Positions 57,994-64,000 of a stretch of 64,000 nucleotides of DNA are shown in pieces. Every line of letters begins with the position of its first letter. The stretch's first letter is position 1. Origin of the DNA: Toxotes chatareus. Lineage: Eukaryota > Chordata > Actinopteri > Toxotidae. The stretch is from assembly GCA_016801885.1 (NCBI GenBank), contig JAFBJY010001463.1:1-64000 (forward strand). The letters run 5' to 3'. The notes under the pieces are model-generated. The model did no database searches. It saw only the letters and a list, made by a program, of their open reading frames with translations, and was not told the origin of the DNA. Made by a program: the position numbers and the translations under genes.

Positions 57994-58178
57994 GGTGCAC
58001 TGTTCGGCGGCACTGCAATGCCAGGTCGATGCATGGAGTGAGCAGAGCAAGCTCCCTTTTCAGTCCCCTCTCCTAAAAACGGGTTTAATACGTTATCCCC
58101 ATATAGGGGACACATCAGATATTAAACTGATGAGAACAGATACTACACTTGATCTTAGCCAAAAGGCCCAGAAGCGAT
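57994..58178 (-). ncRNA. U2: U2 snRNA, full length, variant
   Basis: 185 bases on the minus strand from ATCGCTTCT (58,178) to GTGCACC (57,994). The 5' region GGCCTTTTGGCTAAGATCAA, the branch-point pairing element GTGTAGTATC and stem IIa (ATCAGTTTAATATCTGAT) are intact. Differences from the vertebrate consensus: one G for C in CTTCTGGGCC, GTTTTTAGGA where ATTTTTGGA (Sm site) is expected, and changes in stems III and IV that partly keep pairing. U2 binds the intron branch site in the spliceosome. Because the upstream flank is the end of a U5 gene and not a recognisable promoter (PSE/DSE), and the Sm site is altered, this is more likely a dead copy than an expressed gene. Confidence 0.9.
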
Positions 58179-58232
58179 GAGTACTTTTCCCTGGCGCTAT
58201 ACAAAGATGTTTGACTTTTCACCAACTCAAAA
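58179..58232 (-). other. Spacer between U5 and U2
   Basis: AACTCAAAAG and the TTTTCACC words match the downstream flank of U5 at 29,131 in inverse orientation, up to GGCGCTATACAAAGATG. The join to U2 follows at once. Confidence 0.8.
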
Positions 58233-58287
58233 GGCTCAGCCATACGGCAAAGCCAGCCAAAAATAGCTTCAACTCATTGGTGTTCCC
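58233..58287 (-). ncRNA. U5 snRNA 3' part (fragment)
   Basis: On the minus strand, GGAACACCAATGAGTTGAAG, then CTATTTTTGGCTGGC (Sm region) and TATGGCTGAGCC match 29,077-29,130. The loop I hairpin is replaced by GGCTTTGGTGG, which belongs to the downstream spacer, so unequal exchange between neighbouring units removed the 5' half. Confidence 0.88.
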
Positions 58288-58634
58288 CACCAAAGCCTAA
58301 AAATAAAGCATACTAGAACAACATCTAGCACACATTTCTTCCACAAACAAGCAGCAAAGTCGGACAGGAGAGCTCACACTTCATTTTGTCATGGAAAGGC
58401 CACGTCCACTTCCCCAATCCCAATGGGAACACAGGTAATTGTCATGACTAAACACGCCACTCTGTAGCGTACGCCAGAGAGCTTCTGCAGAGCAACACTG
58501 CCGCTTTGTAGACAGACTGCAAAAGCTGACATATAACTCCAAATCAACAAAGCCACCTCACAAGATGGAGAATCTTCAACAGGTTAGCACATGGGCATTC
58601 CTGACACATTGTGTTTTCTTCTACATGCATGCAT
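58288..58634. other. snRNA unit spacer
   Basis: It is partly the inverse of 29,160-29,270 and partly new sequence. CAGAGCAACACTGCCGCTTT occurs here (58,489) and again at 58,764. Confidence 0.7.
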
Positions 58635-58751
58635 CAGGGGAGAGCGTGAACGCAGTCCCCCACTACCAGAAATTATGCAGTTGAGATTCCCACATTTGGG
58701 GAATTGGCAGGGGTTAGCACAGCCGAGTGCAATGGCTGAGCCTCACCCTCA
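58635..58751 (-). ncRNA. U1 snRNA 3' two thirds (fragment)
   Basis: On the minus strand it runs from GGTGAGGCTCAGCCATTGCA through TGCTAACCCCTGCCAATTCC and TCCCCAAATGTGGGAATCTC to GTAGTGGGGGACTGCGTTCA and CCCCTG. This covers stem-loop III, the Sm site (AATTTCTGG instead of AATTTGTGG) and stem-loop IV. The 5' end that pairs with splice sites is missing, so it cannot function. Confidence 0.92.
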
Positions 58752-58806
58752 GAGAGCTTCTGCAGAGCAACACTGCCGCTTTGTGGACAGACTGCAAAGT
58801 TGACAT

Positions 58807-59156
58807 TTCATTTCATTTTCTACCGCTTAATCCTCTATCAGGGTCACGGGGAACTGGAGCCTATCCTAGCTGCTTATGGGCGAGAGGCGGGTACACCCTG
58901 GACTGGTCGCCAGTCAATCGCAGGGCTGACACACAAAGACAGACAACCACACACGCACACACTCACACCTAGGGGCAATTTAGAGTAGCCAATTAACCTA
59001 TCCCTTTTGGTATTGTGGGAGGAAGCCGGAGTACCCGGAGAGAACCCACACAGGTACAGGGAGAACATGTAAACTCCACACAGAAGGGTCCAGACCGGGG
59101 TTCGAACCTGGAATCCTCTTGCTGTGAGGCGACAGTGCTAACCACTGCGCCGCCCA
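58807..59156 (-). mobile_element. tRNA-related SINE with 11-bp target duplication
   Basis: On the minus strand it starts GGGCGGCGCAGTGGTTAGCA, has an A-box-like TGGTTAGCACTG and a B box GGTTCGAACCC at normal distance, a conserved body (GTACTCCGGCTTCCTCCCAC) and a tail of AAATG repeats. AAAGTTGACAT stands on both sides (58,796-58,806 and 59,157-59,167), a clear duplication. This family is extremely common in teleosts. It split the spacer between U1 and 5S. Confidence 0.9.
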
Positions 59157-59267
59157 AAAGTTGACATATAACTCTAAATCAACAAAGCCACCTCACGAGA
59201 TGGAGATTAACCACACTAGTTTAGGGATGATGTTTTTTTTTATTCTGAATCAAAAATGGAGATAAAA

Positions 59268-59386
59268 GGCTTATAGCACCTAGTATTCCCAGGTGGTGTC
59301 CCATCCAAGTTCTAACCAGGCCCTACTCTACTTATCTTTCAAGATCAGTCGAGATTGGACGTGCCCAGGGTGGTATGGCCGTGAGC
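59268..59386 (-). rRNA. 5S: 5S rRNA gene copy (divergent, probably pseudogene)
   Basis: 119 bases on the minus strand: GCTCACGGCCATACCACCCT at the 5' end, TAGGGCCTGGTTAGAACTTG and ATGGGACACCACCTGGGAAT in the 3' half, ending GTGCTATAAGCC. Full length, but with many substitutions. In the internal promoter the A box reads AAAGATAAGTAGAG for AAGCTAAGCAGGG and the C box has two changes, so transcription by RNA polymerase III is doubtful. Confidence 0.9.
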
Positions 59387-59719
59387 AACACCAATCCATA
59401 CAAAAAGTCTCTTTATACATGCTAAAACAACAAATCCAAAGTTTAATAGGGACAATAATCATCTCGATTTCTCTACAAATCCAAGCACAAGAAGCAATCA
59501 AAAATCACCTTATCCACCTGATGAGAATTCTCTGACTATCCATCATCTGATAAAGGCTGTTACTGAGTCTGATCACTTATAGATCCATTCCTGTCCAACA
59601 CTGAGTAAGATGTAAGATGTAAGATGGAAATATTTAAAACAGCTACTTTTTGTGTGTGTGCCCAAACACTTTTGGGCTGAACATCGTGTTCTTGTGTGCT
59701 TAAATATCACATGAAGTTA
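59387..59719. other. Intergenic, nothing identified
   Basis: AAGATGTAAGATGTAAGATG at about 59,608 is a short tandem. No gene is seen. Confidence 0.4.
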
Positions 59720-60135
59720 ACAAACAAATCATCTGAACAAAACATTTCACTAAATGAACTAAACACTGACATGAACTACTAACATGTATTGACTTACTGA
59801 AAACCTTGGAGGTGATCTGGACTTTCCTCTGGTTTCCTCTTGTCCTTCTAACAGCAGTAGCTCCTCCCTTCCTTGTCAATAATTGTGCAGAAATATCTGA
59901 GTGCTTCTTTCTTCCTAAATCATGAGCAAGTCCTGTCCAGTCCAACTGTTTCTGCTCCTGTTTGACTTCTGAACTTGTCTCTGGCTGTGTGTCCACTTAC
60001 TGCAGCCTGTGACATCAGGCTGTAGCATGTTGATACATCAAAGGCATCAAAGGACAAAACACACACACACATAGTGGTACTTATATCTTTGTGAGGACAC
60101 TCTCTGGCATAATGCATTCCCTCGCCCTAACCTCT
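59720..60135 (-). repeat. Duplicated block with exon-like ORF, copy 2
   Basis: Paralogue of 37,641-38,110. The minus-strand frame from 59,996 again reads MDTQPETSSEVKQEQKQLDW and stays open through TGLAHDLGRKKHSDISAQLL and KGGATAVRRTRGNQ to KVFS and donor GTAAGT. After it (higher coordinates) come the CA run and GTGAGGACACTCTCTGGCAT. Confidence 0.6.
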
Positions 60136-60330
60136 CTCTCTTAGCATCTCAGACTTATGTCAGTACCTGTGCCTCTGTCAAAGAATACAAAAAAAACACT
60201 AGACCTGTACACACAAAGTCATGTATTCATGTAGTCATCTGTGAATGTGTGTTTGATGAGTGCAAAGTGAAAATGCAGCATGAACCTTGTTTTTGTAAAA
60301 GCTTCTCTTGTTTCATTTGCTTCCTACAAC

Positions 60331-60998
60331 TGTAACAGGTATAGTGAACCCAGTTGCAGCACAAATCAGCATAAACAGTCTTTATTCAGCAAGCACACTA
60401 TAAACCAGAGGATGCAGTGCAGGTGAGTACAACAGGATTCGATTCGGGTCTCCCGTGTGCAAGGCAAGCACTTGACCACAGGACAAACAGGGCAGACAGG
60501 GAGTATGGGAGAATCGTGAGCAGGTAATCAGTCCAACAGTTCTTAACTGGCTCCACGAGTTCAGGGAAGAGAAGTGTCTCTAACTCACTGCTGGTGAAGT
60601 CTTGCTGGAAGGTGGTTTAGAATAAGGGCTTGGCGTGGATCCAGAGGAGCTGAGGACAGAGGGGATGAGCCGGGGAGGTGAAGCTGGGAGCCGAGCAGCC
60701 ACAGACAGGTGAAGAATGGAGAACAGGCAGGCAGTACTGTAGTCGAAGACAGAAGGCTGGTGGGTTACCGGGGCAGAGACGTGAAGCAAGGTCAGGAGCA
60801 AAACAGGTCGATAACAGGTAAGCAGTCCGGAAATAAGTGCTGGAGAGTCAGGCATGTGAGCGAAGACAATCTGGCAAAGAGTGAGGGGATAAGGCTGCAT
60901 ATATACTGGGTTGATTGGTGGGCAGGTGGAAGTAGTTGGGCAGATGAGGGTGTGTGGCTGAGCAGCAGGGCAGGAGAGGTGCAGAGCAGAATGTGACA
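60331..60998 (-). mobile_element. Solo LTR with 5-bp target duplication
   Basis: A 668-bp unit with ends TGTAACA...TGTGACA on the plus strand (TG...CA) and ACAAC directly outside both ends (60,326-60,330 and 60,999-61,003). Read on the minus strand it has a TATA box (CAGTATATATGC, about 60,905) and AATAAAG (about 60,379). Between these lies a tRNA-like stretch (GTGGTCAAGTGCTTGCCTTG then CACACGGGAG, 60,440-60,478). The internal retroelement has been lost by recombination. The minus-strand frame at 60,580-61,023 is a by-product. Confidence 0.85.
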
Positions 60999-61003
60999 AC
61001 AAC

Positions 61004-61972
61004 TGTATATTTTCAAGCATCATCTGTCATATTGAAGAAATAAGTTCATTCAGTAGCGTTATTTCTTTTTATTGTCATCATGTACAGTGGACTCGCCACA
61101 GCTGCTTCTTAGTTACACAGTTTACATTTCCTGATTTGAGGGTGAGGGAGGGTGTGGAGGAAAAACAAAGCAGTAGCTCCCTCAGAGAGGATCAATGAAT
61201 GAGGCCAACTGATTGTATAAACACCTGAGAGCAGAATGATAAAGAATACCATGATCAGAATTATTTTCTTTCTGGTGAAGAACAGATTGAATATGGAGGC
61301 TCCATTGCATCTTCAGCAAGCAGCTGAACTCCTCCTCTTCTTTCTTCTCAGCAGTCCTGCCTCTCTTTCTTCCCTCTGAGCTCCTCAGGCTGCTGAGCTG
61401 TAGGACTCTTCAGACTAACTGCTACAGACGGCTCCACTATGGCTCTGATTTGTCTGCTAAATAAAGCTGTTTGACAGTTGATTTAAACACCATGTACAGT
61501 TCAGCAGCTCTGAGGAGAAGAAGTGAATCAGTGTCTCAGTGTCCAGGTAAATGGGAGCTTCACCTTTTTGTCTCTGTGTCTTCTGTGAGCCAGTGGAGGA
61601 GTTTCTGTGGATGAAGATACTGAATGTTAGTTGGAACATCTGCACAGATTATAGTACAATGTGACTCACAGAGAAATACATCAGATCAATGAAGCAGATG
61701 CATCATGAAGCAATAAGACTGTCAATTGTATCAATGTCAGTGTTTCAGTATATAGTGTTTTTCTTGTTAGTGAGGTTGTGAATAATTTTCAGTGTTCAGC
61801 ACTTGAATTGTACTGTAGTACTCTGCACTGAATTCAACTTTAATTAGACTCTGATACTGAGAACATAAATAACAAAACACACACTTGATCTCTCTCACAC
61901 ACACATTTTATGTGAATGTGTGTGTGTGTGTGTGTAAACCACTGTGCAGAATAGAGTCTCACTGTGAACTAT
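61004..61972. other. Intergenic, nothing identified
   Basis: A short GT microsatellite at 61,915-61,936. No exon or RNA is seen. Confidence 0.45.
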
Positions 61973-63124
61973 AGATGGAGAGATAGAGAGCTTTATTGTC
62001 ACTTGCACAGAAGTGCAGGCGAGATTACATTACATTAAATTACATTAACACAATAATCACATTATGACTTTTGTTCACAGTACACGTGGAAACGTGCTGG
62101 AATTTTTTCATGGACACTTGGGGGTGGGGCAGAAGATAAAGGTGCGGAGGCAGACGGTAGATGGGGGCGGGTCGGGAGGGAATGTGTGTGCATCAGTCTA
62201 TGAGAAGTGTTTGCGATTTGTATGACCTAGACTGCCAGGATGTTTACAGGTCAGATCATCAGTTGTCCTTGAAGGGAGATACGAGCTGCATAGGAATTTG
62301 ATAGGAGCACAGCTGCTGAGCTATTCTTCCAGGCCAGGAGACAGGGGGAGGGGGGAGGGGCGAGGACAGAAACAATACAGCCAATATGCAAGAAGCAATT
62401 TGTCAATCCGCAATCAATTTATCCAGATCAGTAATCAATCAGTCTCTGGCCTCAGTGCTCATCATCCCCTGCAGATGCATGGAGTAGCTTCAACATCTCC
62501 TCAAGCTTGACAGACAGTCCCTTCACCGTTCTCAACAGGTGTTCGGACTGTCTTCCGATGTTATCAATCTGTCTCCGTCCCTCCTCAGATCGGGCTGAGA
62601 TGTCACTGATCAGTCCTTCGATCCGAGCTATCTTCTGGTGGAATTCCGTCAGCCGAGTACCCATGAACCCGAGGTGCTGTTTTATCTCCACGCTTAGCGG
62701 TAGTGCCGATTTGCCATCAGCGGTTTTTCCATTTCTCCGATAGATCAGGACAATACCCAGGCCAATCAATAGTATCCCTGCTATCAATGGCCAATAAATA
62801 AATAGATCCTCCACGTCTTCCGGGGACAGCGCTTCCAGACATACCAGACACCAGGAGTCCCAGGTATCTTGGACATATCCCGCAGCAAATGTCCCCTCAG
62901 GGCAGAGTGGTTCTCTCCCGGTGATTCTTTTCTTTGTGGGAAAGTTTTGTCCAATGCACTGAGTGACCCGTTAATTAGCTCCATATCAAAAAAATATGCC
63001 AAGAGTAGCAGAGCAGGGTGTTCAGGAAAGAAAGTCACAAAAAGACTAGAGAAAACAAGAAGCAAGCCAAAAGAAAGCAGGAGCAGTCAGAAACACGTCT
63101 GCACTCCTCAGAGGCAGATAATAA
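61973..63124 (-). mobile_element. Membrane-protein retroposon, copy 3
   Basis: GAACTAT stands outside both ends (61,966-61,972 and 63,125-63,131), a plausible 7-bp target duplication. On the minus strand it has the 5' end CTCTGAGGAGTGCAGACGTG, the ORF, a 3' UTR sharing GGAAACGTGCTGGAATTTTT and TGACAATAAAGCTCTC, and a short TCTATC-like tail. Same structure as copy 2, so full length. Confidence 0.8.
62452..62984 (-). pseudogene. Membrane protein of retroposon copy 3, frameshifted
   Basis: Start ATG at 62,984 (MELINGSLSALDKTFPQRKE). Two extra bases (GAGA for GA) near 62,913 shift the frame just before the first cysteine. In the second frame the protein continues EDLFIYWPLIAGILLIGLGI, TM intact, then the coiled coil (TRLTEFHQKIARIEGLISDI, SEHLLRTVKGLSVKLEEML) and ends HASAGDDEH with an earlier stop than copy 2. 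Replacement differences avoid the membrane and coiled-coil core positions. Confidence 0.75.
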
Positions 63125-63131
63125 GAACTAT

Positions 63132-64000
63132 CTGCTGCCTCTTAATGTTGTCTCTCTTTGGTGGACACCACAAGGTCACACTCAGTCATGGAAAACAGAG
63201 GAAGGTGGAAACGACAGAGGAGAAAAGTGAAAACTGGTGTGTGTGTGTGTGACAGAGAGAAAGAGAGAGAGAAGGTGAGGGAGGTGTGTCAGGTGTATTT
63301 GTCTGAAAAAGAATTATACAATTTACTTCAAGTGATGATGCTGTCTGGAGGAAGAAGAACATTTAAGCAGGTGACACATCAGAGCTGCTGTTAATTCATT
63401 GACGTGACGTCATCAGGTCGACTTTTTCCTGATTTTAGTGAAAACTAAACTTTATAAACTTTGATTTAGAGTCTAAGGTAAAGGAGGAAACATCAGATGT
63501 GTCACTGTTGTCAGTCTCTGTTTGCTCTGTAAAGGGTTGCTCAGTGTCCTCAGTGCATCTTTCTCTGCTTTTCTTTTTCTGTTGATGCTACACCTGTAAT
63601 TGAACATGATCTTGGTACAGATCAGTGTTACTGACAGTGGTTTAGGTTTGATCGGCATATAGGTTTTCTGCCTTATTCATTCACTGCCAAGATTTGACAC
63701 CTACACAGCTACACACACTGTCACATTGTCAGATGTTGCACAGCTGGACGACATAAAGATTCCCACCATTGTCACAACTGACTGGCATTAGCTATGGACA
63801 CAGACAGGGAGCAGCCTGTCACAGCAGGAGAGGCGAGGATGGGAACAGTGGGGGAGCAAAAAGTTGTCCCAGAGGTGAGATACAAGACTGGCACAGACAG
63901 TGATAGAGGTTTAAAGGATAATTGCAGTTTATTTCAACCCGACATATTTCCCTTATACCTGACTATTGTGGATCTAACCCTAACCCTCATCACCAGCCCA
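63132..64000. other. Intergenic, nothing identified
   Basis: A GT run at 63,237-63,251 followed by a GA-rich run. The last 30 bases contain TCTAACCCTAACCCTCATC, two telomere-type words, too few to call a telomeric repeat. Confidence 0.45.

Noticed and set aside
60440..60478. A functional tRNA gene
   Set aside because: Only part of a tRNA-like sequence is visible, the B box is imperfect, and no complete acceptor stem was found.
60580..61023. 147-codon minus-strand frame
   Set aside because: It is inside the solo LTR with flanking target duplication; the composition is that of a non-coding leader.

Overview
This is vertebrate nuclear DNA, almost certainly from a spiny-rayed teleost fish. It has no prokaryotic gene organisation. 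It has short coding exons bounded by AG/GT splice sites, the fish-expanded NLR architecture (FISNA-NACHT, one-exon LRR repeats, B30.2/PRY-SPRY), fish-type L2-like and jockey/CR1/Rex-like LINEs, a hAT element, a SINE, a solo LTR, microsatellites, and snRNA/5S rRNA copies.

Layout. 1-5,655: an L2-like LINE (+) interrupted by an LTR-like unit. 5,656-13,132: abnormal sequence dominated by homopolymer runs, which looks like unpolished or gap-filled assembly. Its first third still contains a scrambled but recognisable NLR (N-terminal repeats, P-loop, NACHT, winged-helix part). 13,133-19,110: three LRR exons, a linker exon and an intact B30.2 exon (+), which read as the 3' half of that NLR (locus A). 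19,110-23,180: intergenic, with an LTR-like unit and a decayed C2H2-type gene fragment. 23,180-26,346: two satellite families, the second with a period near 151 bp. 26,347-28,947: a 5'-truncated LINE with a long reverse transcriptase ORF, joined directly to a U2 snRNA fragment, then U5 and U1 pieces. 29,470-42,060: mostly intergenic, with one hAT element framed by an 8-bp target duplication. 42,070-52,032: a second NLR (locus B) with nearly all exons visible but at least seven small lesions. 53,275-59,390: U2, U5, U1 and 5S rRNA copies on the minus strand, mixed with LINE, LTR-like and SINE insertions. 59,400-64,000: a duplicated exon-like block, a solo LTR with 5-bp target duplication, and a third copy of a small retroposon.

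Two things stand out. First, copies of a linked U2-U5-U1-5S RNA gene unit occur at three places in 30 kb; only one U2 is full length. Second, a retroposon family present three times (17,022-17,800 minus; 54,380-55,605 plus; 61,973-63,124 minus) encodes an approximately 180-residue protein with one membrane segment and a C-terminal coiled coil, and ends in a LINE-like AATAAAG plus short tandem-repeat tail. I do not recognise this protein.

The NLR genes are cytosolic sensor/inflammasome-type immune genes by family. Here both copies are broken as written. Most lesions in locus B are 1-2 base indels, several in repeated bases, so decay and assembly error cannot be separated from this sequence alone.
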